Below, piece by piece: positions 37,996-49,063 of a stretch of DNA of 64,000 nt; within the stretch, counting starts at the first letter, position 1, and the number at the start of each line of letters is the position of its first letter. Under the pieces are notes generated by a model. It had not been told where the DNA came from. It was given only the letters and a program-made list of their open reading frames with translations, and searched no databases. Origin of the DNA: Trochalopteron elliotii (taxonomy: Eukaryota > Chordata > Aves > Passeriformes > Leiothrichidae); the NCBI GenBank assembly GCA_024734555.1, contig JANPWX010000211.1, positions 2,295,649 to 2,359,648 on the forward strand, in the 5' to 3' direction. A program made the translations under genes and the position numbers.

Positions 37996-39935
37996 GCTTG
38001 GATTTGAAAGTTACATGAAATAAGGCTTTGCAATACCTTGATAAAACAAGTGTAAGAATGCCTGAGAACACAAAGCTGGTTGCAGACTGTAAAATAGGAA
38101 ATACCCATTGATATTTCCTGGCCTAGTCAGAGAAACCTCCTTCCTGATGTGAATATCTTGCTAGTGCAGAATTCCCTCGGTAGTAAGTGGAAAGGTTCCT
38201 GCTAACAAATGCAGACTAGGCAGGTTAAAAACTTGCTTTCAGCCCTCAGATGCAGGATATCACAGCAGTGCAAGAGAAGGTGTCTCTGTGTCCTAGTGGC
38301 AGACAGGGTATCACCAAGAACAGTGTCACCAAGCATGGTCTGAGCTGTGCAGAGAAGGCTCAGGAGGCATAGCGTGGGTGGGGGAGCTGGAATTCCAGAG
38401 CTTTCAAAGACTCCTGCCAGCAGGGCTGGGGAACAGCCTGCCAAGAGGGTGGCATGGAGTTCGGCCTCCCCACTCCAGCCGCAGCTGTGACAGCTGATCT
38501 GGAGCTGGTAATCTGCAAGAGCTCCAGGAATGACATGGAACAAACTGGGAATCCCTGCTCTGCATGGAGGAGATGGACTGTTTGAGAGCCAGCTTCAGGA
38601 ATACATTTCTCAAATGATTAAATTTTTCTTTAAATATTCTAAAATAATTGAAAATTACACTAAGCAGTAGGAGTCAAATAAAATTTAATACTTCCTGTGA
38701 CTGAAATATTTAAATCATCTAAGAGTCACAGAAAATCCCTCCTGAAATCTGTATGTATCATATTTGAACCACAATATTCGTAGTGAGTTTATGAGGAGAG
38801 ATTGAATACCTTCTTTATTCTTTCTTGGTGGGATATAAGGCAAATGAATAAAATTCTCCTGGGTTGTTTTTTGTACTTCAGATACAGAAAAATTACATAT
38901 ATATTTTTTGCTACTATTATTTGACCATTATAAATACTTCTAACAGTGAGTTAGGTCTTTCATTTTGGAAAAATAATCACCATTATTTAGGTGAATAATG
39001 CTGTTAAAATGAGATAGAAGAGAATAAGGACGGCAGGTAACAGCTGCCAGAGAACTCTGTATTATGTAATGAGTTTCTAATCACTAACAAAAATTTTGAA
39101 GTTCACATAAAAAGAAGTGATTATTGCCAAAAAGTTTTCAAGTGCATCCTTTGTGAACAGCCACAAAGGGATAATGTGGACATACCTTACAGTGCAGCTA
39201 TGATACAATACTCAAACTGATATTAGACAACTGCATTGGGTTCAGTGATGAAATCGGCAGAACACGGAGTAAGCCCAGCCTTACAGGAGGTTTGTTCTTC
39301 AATCAAACAAAATACTACTTTAGTGAGTGTCAGTATTACCCTGAAAAATGAAGGCACAGGAGAAATGGGATTACTGTAATTTTTTTCATTTTAAAAACTA
39401 CGTGAAAATTTTCATCTCATCATTATGTCCATGTGTTAGGTCTTCTCAACAAACTCATTACCATATCAGTATCTATTTCTATACAGTCACATAGTTCACA
39501 TAATTTACATCACCCTCTCTCATGCTCTGTGTGTTGCTCCCAGTGCTCCTGGACATGCAATCCATAGGTTACATAGTTTTCATACAGCAGTTAGAGAAAA
39601 ATGATTACACGGAACTACCTTCAGCAAGGGGAGCCCATCTACTTTGATAAAGAGAGAAATAACACATGCCAACACTATCATTTGGCACTGTCTATTCCCC
39701 AAGAGACCTTGGGGTTTTACCTCACGCGACAATAGTCCTCACAGGTGGAGGTCCAGCCTCAGCCTCTGCATGTAAGTGTGATAAATGCAGTAAATAAATT
39801 CATGTATTAAAGTATTGAAACTGTGATATATGCAGTGAATAAAAATATGTATTAAATGTATTGTACTTTATAACCTTGAAAACTGCCATGTAAGTTCTGG
39901 TTCCCATAAGTTGCCAAAGCATCTCCGAATATCAA
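37996..39935. other. Noncoding DNA
   Basis: No gene or repeat family recognised. Overlapping minus-strand ORFs at 38.2-38.6 kb have no recognisable domain. Confidence 0.45.
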
Positions 39936-39939
39936 GACT

Positions 39940-40410
39940 TGTTTTGCACCTGTGAGACAGCAGGACGAAACCAGAATTTACAATGGAAAGGAGGAGGCCA
40001 GACAGGAGATGGCTCATCTATCAGGACTCTGTGCACCTGGACGATCAGTGCCTGATGCCAATCTCGATGGAGGACCCTGGAGATGGAGCCAATCACCATT
40101 CCAAAGCCCAGTTCCAGGAACCCCCTTTCAGAACATGCACATTGCCAGGAAATCTGTTCAAAATTCATCAGCAAAAGAAAGAAGACACATGAATATGTAG
40201 ACTGGACAGGGACACACAATGGACTTGCCGCTGGGCAGGAAAAACTGTATAAAAACTGGAACAAAAATTCGGCATGTGTGGACAGGTGGGGAAAGCACTC
40301 TTGATGCTGAACGTCTGTTCACCCAGCATTTAATCAATGCTGTTCCATTTTATTGTGGTTTTCTCAGATAGATTTTGGAAAATGGAAAAATAAAATCTTT
40401 AATATTCGAT
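39940..40410 (+). mobile_element. LTR-like element with TATA and poly(A) signal
   Basis: The segment starts 'tgttttgcacctgtgagaca', has a TATA-like 'ctgtataaaaactgg' (about 40247) and then AATAAA about 150 bp downstream (about 40390), the normal spacing in an avian LTR. I could not find the right terminus or a TSD, so the end is approximate. Confidence 0.5.
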
Positions 40411-40588
40411 TGGCTGATAATCATTTATAACATAAGCATAACAACAAGAGGTTAAATAAATTCGTAAGATCATGGACAGTACTGTCAAATAGTGTAACTG
40501 AATTATCAGAGAACATCTCAAAACCCCAACCTGGATGGTTAGGTCTGAGTCAAATCAGTTCTTCTCCCTGAATTAGGTATTTTGTTTC

Positions 40589-41407
40589 TGTTGGGGGTTA
40601 GGTTTGTTTCTTTTTTACTCTAAAGAATTTTTTCACCATAAGCTACCAAGAAGACCAAGTGTTGGATACTTAAGAGAACTTGACCAAAACAAAGAGGTGG
40701 CCAAAGCTCAGAGGGGAAGATAACGGGAGTTTTGGGGGCACGTCAAGGACGGAGTTTGAGGCAGTTGGGCTCTCTGGTTCTTTTTCGGCATTCAAAGCTT
40801 GAGGCAATTGGGCTCTCTGTTTTTTTCAGCATTCAGGGAGAGAGAACAGCTGGATTGCTGCTTGCTGCAGGAGGAGCTCACTGTCACCAGAAAGTCTGGC
40901 CCTGGGAAATCTACCATCATCTGCTCCCCTGCCTTGGAATTTCTGAGCTTCTCCACCTGCCTTGATGGCGCTGGGCCAGCCCTGCCCTGCCATCACGGCT
41001 TCTTCAGCACTGCTCTATTTGCTACAGTGTGACCCTGCACCCCCCTGCCCTGCCGGAACATCCTCGGGACTTTCTCACTGTTTCCAGCTTGGTGCTCTGA
41101 GAATCCTGCAGGGGCACCGAGACTAAATCACAATGGGTTTTTGTAAAGCAAAGCCCTCAAGGTTCTTGGTGCTGTTTTGTTATTAACGCTGTAGTTGTTG
41201 CTTTTTTGTCTGCTTTGTTATACATACTAGTAAAGAACTGCTATTTCTATCCCCAAATCTTTGCATAAAGGCCTCTAACTGCAAATTTATAATTGGAACA
41301 GGGGGGAGGGGGGGGGGGGGGGGGGGCGGCGGGTGTGGTTTACATTCTCCATCCCAAGGGAAGCTCCAGCTTTCCCTGGCAGATACCTGTCTTCCTAAAC
41401 CGAGACA
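40589..41407 (+). mobile_element. Solo LTR (819 bp) with 5-bp TSD GTTTC
   Basis: The element begins TGTTGGGGGTTAGG and ends CCTAAACCGAGACA. It is flanked by perfect GTTTC repeats at 40584-40588 and 41408-41412. The 3' terminus resembles the ends of the LTRs at 10962 and 14650 ('cctaaacc...aca'). It contains a long G-run (41300-41325). No proviral interior is present. Confidence 0.87.
41300..41335 (+). repeat. G-homopolymer tract in LTR
   Basis: About 30 bases, almost all G, followed by GCGGCGGG, inside the LTR at 40589-41407. It could form G-quadruplex DNA and could also be a sequencing or assembly weak point. Confidence 0.8.
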
Positions 41408-41525
41408 GTTTCCAATGATCAATTTCCCATATCCTTGTAGCTTTCCTGATACTGAATAATTAAAAACATTTTGACACATTCAAAGAGCTCCATTCTTTAA
41501 AGAAACGACACTCAGTCATTAGTGC

Positions 41526-42246
41526 TGTTATAAATGTTTAAAGTCAAACCTTTGTTAGGGATAGGGATAGGGATAGGGATAGGGTTAAGGTTCATTTCCA
41601 GTCGTAACTTTGTACAGGTTTGTCACAAATGTCTATGTATCTTGTAAGTGTCATTTCCATCTGTAACTTTGTATGGGTTGTTACTACAAGTTTTGTATAG
41701 TTGTGATTGCAAGTTTGTATAATTGTTCACAAGTTCTGAATAGTTATGAGTGTAAGAAGTTACAGTTAAAGGGTTGCTGGAGTATTTACAATGCTGATAC
41801 CAGAGACAGAGAGGGAGAGGGAAGAAGGGATCTTTCTCCCTCCACAGAGGGCTCCAAATCAGAACATCACTCTGGGCCATGATTGGTGGACACAACTGAC
41901 CAATCATTCCAAGGCAGGAAAGAATGATTGGTCCAGAGGAGCTCCTGTTAAGGACCAACAGAACCCTGGGAAACGAGCCAATCACCTCGAGGATCCAAAA
42001 TCCACCAATCAATGGAAGAAAGGATATAAAAGGGACTGACAACCGGAGGGAGTGCCTTTCCCTGAGGGATACTCTTTCCTAGAGGGGGAAAAGGCTGTAT
42101 AGTACTATACCTGTTTTGTTACTCTGGCTTGCTGTAAAGGGTTTGGGACTAGCCCGACTCTTTTGCTGTTCCAGCAGTCATTTTGTTTCAATAAATGACT
42201 GGCCATTTTTTTTATTAACACTGGATCTACGGCCTCATTTATAACG
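41526..42246 (+). mobile_element. Solo LTR (721 bp) with 5-bp TSD AGTGC
   Basis: The terminal inverted repeats TGTTATAAATG and CATTTATAACG (the final A of the expected CA mutated to G) bound the element. Perfect 5-bp repeats AGTGC flank it at 41521-41525 and 42247-42251. It has a TATA box (ggatataaaaggg, about 42012) and AATAAA near 42191, giving plus orientation. Near its 5' end is a telomere-like GGGATA repeat. It lies only about 115 bp from the preceding LTR but is a different family. Confidence 0.9.
41555..41588. repeat. Telomere-like (GGGATA)n short tandem repeat
   Basis: Five head-to-tail copies of a TAGGGA hexamer, bounded by 'ttaggg' and 'gggttaagg', inside the 5' part of an LTR. It differs from the vertebrate telomere TTAGGG by one base. 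Confidence 0.85.
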
Positions 42247-42251
42247 AGTGC

Positions 42252-44865
42252 CTCAGGCAAACATACACAATACATGAATGAAATGGTTCAGAGTATGAGA
42301 GTAGCATAAAAAGCACATCAAGAGTCAAAGTAAGCATCATTTTTGTTTAATTAAACTCGGTTTAAAACAAATTTATAGACCTAATATATGTAGACAATAG
42401 AACACCTGCAGAGAAATTCAAACCTGTACAGGAAAGCCTCCAAACACATTTTACCAAAGCAACAAGAAACTGTGATCCTATGAATGTACTGGAGATGTTT
42501 TTCTGTTGGTTTCTTTTAATAACAACTGTAGAAAAAACACTTGGTATGCACTTTGCAGTGGAAAGATTGCAATCATGTACATGGCAGCTCTTCCAAAAAG
42601 TCTCATCTCAGTCAGGGACACAACTGCAGAAAAAACAGACCTTGTAGTTGGAAGGGGGGGGGGGGGGGGAGGGAGGTGCATTTCAAACTTTCAGAAATGT
42701 GTCACTTAACAGATTAGATCTCAAAGTACATCTAGCAGAGGTGTCCAAATGAATAACTAGGCAGCAGATGTTCTCAGCGTCAGTATTTGGCTGCAGTGTT
42801 GCTAACTGCTTTCCTCCCAGGCAAACAGAAAACCCCTGGAGTTCTCTATCTGAATCCCTGCTTCCTCCTCTCACCCCAGGCACTGCCCTGAGTTCACAGT
42901 TTGCCCTTGAAGACAGGAACACATAATACAGGTAAATGTGATCCCATTTCAAAACAACTCAAATACCTGGCATAGAATTAATATTGAAAAATTGAGGCAG
43001 GTGATAATTCAGATAAGATCCACTCCCCCCTCATGCTCAGGACACTCTTGAGCTTCAGACAGAGAAATGGGAACCTGTAAAAGGGCACCTTGCTGAACTG
43101 TGATGGACTATATCCAAAAGAAGATTAAGCCACAAGACAGAAATACCTTGATGGATTTATTCCATTAGTCTGCAGAAAAGAGGGACATTCAATGTGAAAA
43201 AATTCTACCTTAAATCACTGAGCCAACTTTATTTTGTCTGTAACTAAGTTTGATCTCAATAGAGCTACAAGTAGAATAAATTTATTCTCTGAGATTGATG
43301 TTTTGATTTCATAGCTTAAATATTTTATTATTTACCTGGTAAGTTATTTTTATATTACACTACCTTTTTGGTCTGAAGTAAGAAGACTAATTTCCATTCC
43401 TGTGCTCAAAGCCATTACCTCCAAAGCATTTACTCAAACGGTACATTTCACTTTAAATTTGATTCTAGCTTCAACTGGGCTGTTTCCTAATTATGTTTCT
43501 GGTCGAGATTTCACTCTTATATCCAAGCTGAGTTATTCACAGTCAGAATATTATTGCACCTAAACTGCAAGTTTGGAATGTTTCTTCACATGTAATTAAT
43601 TTGAGTAATTGTCATGGGTCTGCCAAACAGCCCATGTTCATTGAGATGAGGCTTTATAAATCAGACAGGCAGTGGGTCTACTGGGAGAGTTGGTGCAGTA
43701 GAGAAAGACTGCAATAGCTAGTGGTGTTTTCATGTGTAATTAAAAAATGCATCGTTCTCCATTTAAGCAAATTAATTAAAATCAAGCAGATGGTAATCAA
43801 GGCATATTGCAATATTATTTTCTCTAGTACATGCATTACTCTCAGGTGCTATCAATGTACACTGTTGGTTTTACACTGTAAATTTAGCTCCAAGACAACA
43901 TTACCCTGATTATCTCTTTCTTGAGATAATCTTCTCACTTATTTTTCAATCTTTTCATTGAACTGTACAATTAATCCTGTGCTACACATAAAAGGCAATG
44001 GCTACAAAATATTTCTTATGGGATATTTTTCTTGACCACAATAGTTCTGGATCAAATACAACCTTAGATTACCAAATATTTCATCCGTATACAAATTAAT
44101 CTCATTGTTATGTGTGATGTGATACCATCGGTCATGTAATATAGTGAGAACAATCATCATATTGACCATTGAAAACTGAAAATGTTGCTCACTTTATCAA
44201 ACATTTAACATTCTCCATAAAAACATTGACACAGAAATTGCATCATTTGTTATTTTCTTTCTAAACACCTCAGAGCTCCCAAGGGAAAGTAGGTAATAGA
44301 TCAGCAGCCCTCTGGAATAGCAAACATCCAGCAAAACCTAAAAAATTTGTAACATCCTGTAGCACTTTCTTCATTTATCAACAAACAATTCGGAGCCACC
44401 TAGAAATCCTAGGATCAATTTCCCCAGCTGCAAGGCCTGAAATTTCAAAAAATACAAGCAACAGTAGCTAGAGTAGCCTTTTCAGTCATTCAAAAGTGCT
44501 CGATTATGTTACTCTCCTTTACATAGTAAAGATTTATATGTACACTCCATGTACTTCTTATGATGCATAATTGTATTCAGATTTTAGTGCACAGATGGGA
44601 AAACATCCTTTCAAGCCATTTTTGACCCATTCCAGTTGGTTAACAATATCTGGTTCCCTGTTCAAGGCTCTAAGTACACTCCATTTTTAGCTGAGTTTGG
44701 CCAAAATATTTCAAGTAACTAAGAATGACTTAGTGTCATGGAACCAATGTTTATGGATCGTTCTGGCAAGTGAACTGTCAGCATATAAACTGCACTTTCA
44801 GCTTACACACTAATGGGTTTTTTTTCCTTAGAGCCGTAAGAAAATTGTACCAAAGTCGTTTCCAT
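42252..44865. other. AT-rich noncoding DNA
   Basis: No gene or repeat recognised. A poly(G) run lies at about 42653-42669. Confidence 0.5.
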
Positions 44866-45365
44866 CTTCTAGAGAGAGGCACGTGGGCGAGCAGCTCCCT
44901 TCCGACCCCGCTGCCGCAGCCCGCGGTGCGCTACCACCGCGCCTCCGCTGCCCTCCGAAACCGGCCCTGCCGGCCGCCCCCGCCGCTGTCATTCTTCTCA
45001 GTCACCGCCCCGCACGGCAGCCAATTCTGGCAGCGCCGTGGTCCCCCGTTCAAGCCGGGTCGCGTCCCTTTCCACTCCTCTCCTCTATTTACAGACACAG
45101 CGCCGCTCGCCGCTCGCAGTCGCCCCACGTCCTTCCCTCGGCAGCCGCGGAGCTCCCTGCCGCGGTCCCGCGTCACCCAGCGGCGAGGGGCAGGCAATGG
45201 CTCGGGGGACAGCGGCAGTACGGCTCTCTGTCCACAAGGCAGCACTGCCGCCATGCCCAGCCCGGGAGTGCGACGCGCTTCGGGAACAGGCACAAGAACG
45301 GAGGCAAAAGTTGCCAGAGAGCCCTTTTTATTCCCTTCTGCCCCAGCATCTCTTCTAACGGTTTC
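44866..45365. other. CpG-rich GC block
   Basis: Composition changes sharply here from AT-rich to very GC-rich with dense CpG. ORFs up to 213 codons are open in several frames on both strands, which is expected in GC-rich DNA and is not evidence of a gene. Part of the block (about 45200-45265) is similar to the reverse complement of about 56060-56125. It may be a CpG island, a promoter-like remnant or a GC-rich repeat. I cannot name a product. Confidence 0.5.
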
Positions 45366-45840
45366 AGGGCACTTGACTGGTTCATTCCTAGATAAAAACG
45401 TTATGGCATGATTTTCAAAACTGCTACCCATCTCTGCTCAGAGTTTCCTACATTCCTGTATACAATAGGGTGGATAGAGAGGGGGGTTCTTTCCAAATGA
45501 ATTTAAGAGATAAATTCCGATTCTTTGGCAATACCTATAAAAACGAAAAACTTGACAGGTTTTATTATTCTACACCCATCTCTCCCTGTGAATTTTCTGG
45601 CATCTTTTGGTCCCTCTAGGGGAGGGAAAACCAATATGACCCCTCCTCATTCCCCACTCACTTGCTCCTCCACCGCAGCATGGCTCCCTCTCCTAGGAAG
45701 CCCCAAATGGTGCTCAAATGCCATCAGAGCCCCTGAGTCTCCACCCCCTCCCCCTCAGCCTTTTTTCCTCACCTCCAAAGAAGGCACAGAACAAGTCAAA
45801 CTCCCCTAGACAGTTTGTGTTATTTGCTTTCGGATTTTTT
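45366..45840. other. Unassigned sequence flanking the hyperedited pol segment
   Basis: No gene recognised. Base composition is ordinary up to about 45835, where the C-depleted tract begins abruptly, so the edge of the proviral remnant is near there. Confidence 0.5.
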
Positions 45841-46756
45841 TGTTAATGAGATTAAAGGTTTTATTGTGGAGTTAATTTGTAATAATTTTTAAGATTTTAG
45901 GGCGATTTATATTTTTGATATGGGTGTGCTGCGTGATGAGAGTAATTTATTTGTTTTATATGGTATTGGTGGTGTGGTGGGGAGAGGGAATTTTTGTTTT
46001 GAACATTTATTTTAGTATTGGTAGTCGGGATGTTAGGAGGGGCTGTGTTATAATGTTGATTATTTTTGAGGTGGTTTGGGTTTTTTTATAGGTTGTTAAG
46101 AGATTTTGTTGTTGGGAGTGTAGTTGGGTTTGGATTTTTTTTGTAGTTTAGATTTTAAAATTGATTTTGAATTTTGTTATATATTTTTTGTTAAAGGTTT
46201 TAGGGACCAATTATGGGTTTTGGCTGTAGAGTATGTTTTTTATTTTTTGTATGGGTGATTTTTTGTTGATTTGGATGAAAGCTTGTTGTTTAGGATTTTA
46301 CTGGAAATTGGGGGGTTTTTGGGTAACTAGGGAGGGAGGGTTTATAATTTGGTTGTATTTAGGAATATGCTTTTTTTAAGTTTATGGTATTTAGGAAAGT
46401 TTATGGGGTTTTCTTGTTGGTTGGTGGAGACATTGTCATAATTTTGTTGACGATTTTGGTAGGAATTTCATGGGTTTGTTTTGTTATTTTATTTTTAGGA
46501 ATAGGATTTTTTGAGTAGGTTTTTTGATTTTAGGTTTTTTGATGGTGAAATTGGCTTTTAGGAGAATTTGGATGATTTTTTCTAAAATATTTGTCTTGTC
46601 ATGGCTTTACATAATGATGCTGATGTATTGTAGATAATGTGGAGTTTGAGTTTTTTGAGTGTAGTTTGGATTCGTTTGTAATAGATGGTAGGATTGTGTT
46701 TTTATTTTGGGGGTAGTTGGTTTTAGGTGTATTGTGTGTTTTTTTAGGTGAAGGTA
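45841..46756 (-). pseudogene. pol: Endogenous retrovirus pol (RT to RNase H) remnant, sense strand almost free of G
   Basis: By hand count the 900 bases 45841-46740 contain about 26 C on the plus strand (about 3%), while G, T and A are abundant. The minus (sense) strand is therefore G-depleted. In one minus frame I can read RT landmarks in order: a QYT..LPP segment, then HYLQYI in the place of the YxDD box, then an ILLKA-like helix, then FLGIK. The many differences from the usual pol pattern are D to N, G to K/R/S/N, E to K and W to stop, exactly what G-to-A changes produce. It is heavily interrupted by stops and cannot be functional. It continues, after a tandem array, the RT fragment at 48290-48831. 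Confidence 0.8.
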
Positions 46757-48288
46757 AATTGAAAAGGGCCACCGTTTGTGTCCGGGTGCCTCTGGCCAGG
46801 CGCAGATTTCTACCTGCTAAAATTACAAATAGTGAAGGATTTCTCCAAGACAAAACCTGCCAAAACCTAGGAATCTGGCTACCGTTGGAGTCCCAAATAC
46901 CACCTCCAAACTGACATCAGGAACTGGTGGGGTGAGTTCTGTTTCCCATGGACAAGGGCCACCCTTCATTTCCCCAGGCCTATGGCCAGGAGTGGACTTC
47001 TACCTGCTAAAATTACAAATGACGTAGGATTTGTCCCAGGTCAAGGCCAACAAAACCTAGGACTCTGGCTGCCCTTGGAGTTCCAAATGCCTCCTCCAAA
47101 CTGACATCAGGATCCTGGGGGGATGAGGTTTTTTTCCCCATGGAAAAATACTATCCTTCATGTCTAGGGGCCTGCGGCTGGGATTGGACCTCTACCTCCT
47201 AAATTTACAAATTGAGAAGCATTTCTCCCAAATAAAAGCTGCCAAAAGATAGGACTCTGGATGTCCTTGAAGTGCCAAATGCCTCCTCCAAACTGACACC
47301 AGGAACATAGGGGGCTTTCTGTTTCCCATGGACAAGGGCCACTCTTCATGCCTAGGGGCCTATGGCAAGGAGTGGACTTCTACCTGCTAAAATTATGAAC
47401 AGTGCTGGATTTCTCCCAGACTAATGCTGACAAAACCTAGGACTCTGGCTGCCCTTAGAGTATCAAATGCCTCCTCCAAACTAACATCAGGAACATGGAG
47501 GTGTAAGTTTTGTCTCCTATGGGAAATGGCCACCTGGCCACCATTCTTGTCCAGGGCCCTGTCACTGGCAATGGGATTTTGCCTCCTTAAATTGCAAAGA
47601 GCACAGGATTTCTCCCAGATCTACAGTACCAAAACCTAGGAATCTGGCTTCCCTAGAAGTGCAAAATGCCTCCTCCAAACTGACATCAGGAACATGGAAG
47701 TGTAAGTTTTGTTTCCTATGGGAAATGGCCTCCGTTCTTGTCCAGGGGCCTGTCGCCAAGAGTGGTCTTTTGCCTCCATACATTATGAATGGCGCAGGAT
47801 TTCTTCCAGATCAAAGCTGCCAAACTCTAGGACTCTGGGTGCCCTTGGAGTGCCGAATGCCTCCTCCAAATTGACATCAGGAACCTGGGAGGGCTGAGTT
47901 CTGTTTCCCATGGACAAAGGCCACCGTTCTTGTCCGGGGGCCTATGGCAAGGAGTGGACTTCTACCTGCTAAAATTATGAACAGTGCTGGATTTCTCCCA
48001 GACCAAAGCTGAGAAACCCTAGGACTCTGGCTGCCCTTGGAGTTCCAAACACTTTCCTAAATTGACATCAGAAACCTGGGGGAATGAGTTTTGTTTCTCA
48101 TGGAAAAGGGCCACTGTTCGTATCCAGGGGCCTGTGGCCAGGAGTAGGTTGCTGCCTCCAAAACTTACAAACAGTGTAGGATTTTTCCCAGATCGAGGCT
48201 GCCAAAACCTAGGAATCTGGCTGCCCATGGAGTGCCAAACACCTCCTCCAAATGGACATCAGAAACCCAGGAGGTTGAGTTCTGTTTT
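46757..48288. repeat. Tandem array of about eight ~191-bp units inside ERV RT
   Basis: The anchor 'ctgacatcag' and its variants recurs at 46911, 47101, 47293, 47481, 47680, 47871, 48062 and 48253, giving spacings of 190, 192, 188, 199, 191, 191 and 191 bp. Each unit carries in order 'gggccaccgtt...', 'ggcc..ggagtggactt', 'ctacctgctaaaatta', 'aaaacctaggactctggctg', 'cctcctccaaa'. Units differ by scattered substitutions. One unit (47481-47680) has an ~8-bp extra repeat of 'ggccacct'. Both edges fall inside the RT region of the minus-strand provirus. Confidence 0.93.
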
Positions 48289-48831
48289 AAATGCAAAAGT
48301 GCATTCTAACACATTAGCAATGTCAATAGTGGTGTACCACTTCGCTGCCTTGGACTCCAGCTCGTACTGGAGCTCCAGCATGTCCGGCCCAGCAGCGCTC
48401 AGCGCTGGAGTCACTTCATTCAAGCCACGATAGTCCACAGTCTGTCTCCATTCTCCATCAGACTTGCACACAGGCCAGATGGGGCTGTTGAAGGGTGAGT
48501 GGGTTTTGCTGACCACCCCTTGGCTCTCCAGCTCACAGATCATCTTGTGGATGGGGATCACGGCATCTCCATTTTTCCAATACTGCCGGCGGTGCACTAT
48601 CAAGGTGGCAACTGGTACTTGCTGCTCTTCTACCTTCAAGAGTCCTACTGCAGATGGGTTCTCCGATAGTCCAGGCAAAGTGTTCAATTGCTTAATGTCC
48701 TCTGCCTCCCCAGTAGCTATCCCAAAAGCCCGTCTGAGTCCCTTAGGATGTTTGTAATAGCCATTCCTGAGGAGGTCTATGCCCAGAATACATGGGACCT
48801 CTGGGTTGGTCACAATCGATGTTTCTGCCAC
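48289..48831 (-). pseudogene. pol: Endogenous retrovirus protease tail / reverse transcriptase N-terminal fragment
   Basis: An open frame of about 180 codons on the minus strand includes a protease-end pattern (CILGIDLL), then the RT N-terminal landmarks: K..G.V..T.SPFNSPIWPV, a W/R-x-T-VDYRGLN segment and the first catalytic motif TTIDIAN. These are standard for retroviral pol. The frame then runs into the first unit of the ~191-bp array and stops. Base composition is normal here, unlike the downstream half. The fragment is broken by a one-base frame change upstream (near 48845) and by the array downstream. Confidence 0.9.
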
Positions 48832-49063
48832 TCCTTCCTGGTCAGGCTTGCAACAAGGTCAATTGCTGCGTTCCCCCTGTCACCCCAGCAATGGAAACAG
48901 GTTCTGCCCCCACATGTCCCAATGGCATTAGGGTACACTGCGCCCCAGTATCAACTAAAGCTTCATATTTCTGTGGCTCTGATGTGCCAGGCCATTGAAT
49001 CCACACTGTCCAAAAGACCCGGTTTTTCCGTGCCTCTTCCTGGCTAGAGGCAGGGCCCCACTA
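48832..49063 (-). pseudogene. pro: Endogenous retroviral aspartic protease, in frame after a TAG
   Basis: The minus strand reads EALVDTGAQCTLMPLG, with the retroviral protease active-site triad DTG at about 48944-48952. The frame is open from a TAG (49061-49063) to a TGA near 48848. Pol then continues in a different frame, so at least one frameshift has accumulated. The protease directly follows the gag end. Confidence 0.85.

Noticed and set aside
44770..45431. Overlapping ORFs of 106-213 codons in the CpG-rich block
   Set aside because: Open on both strands and in several frames at once, with no recognisable domain. High GC removes stop codons by chance.
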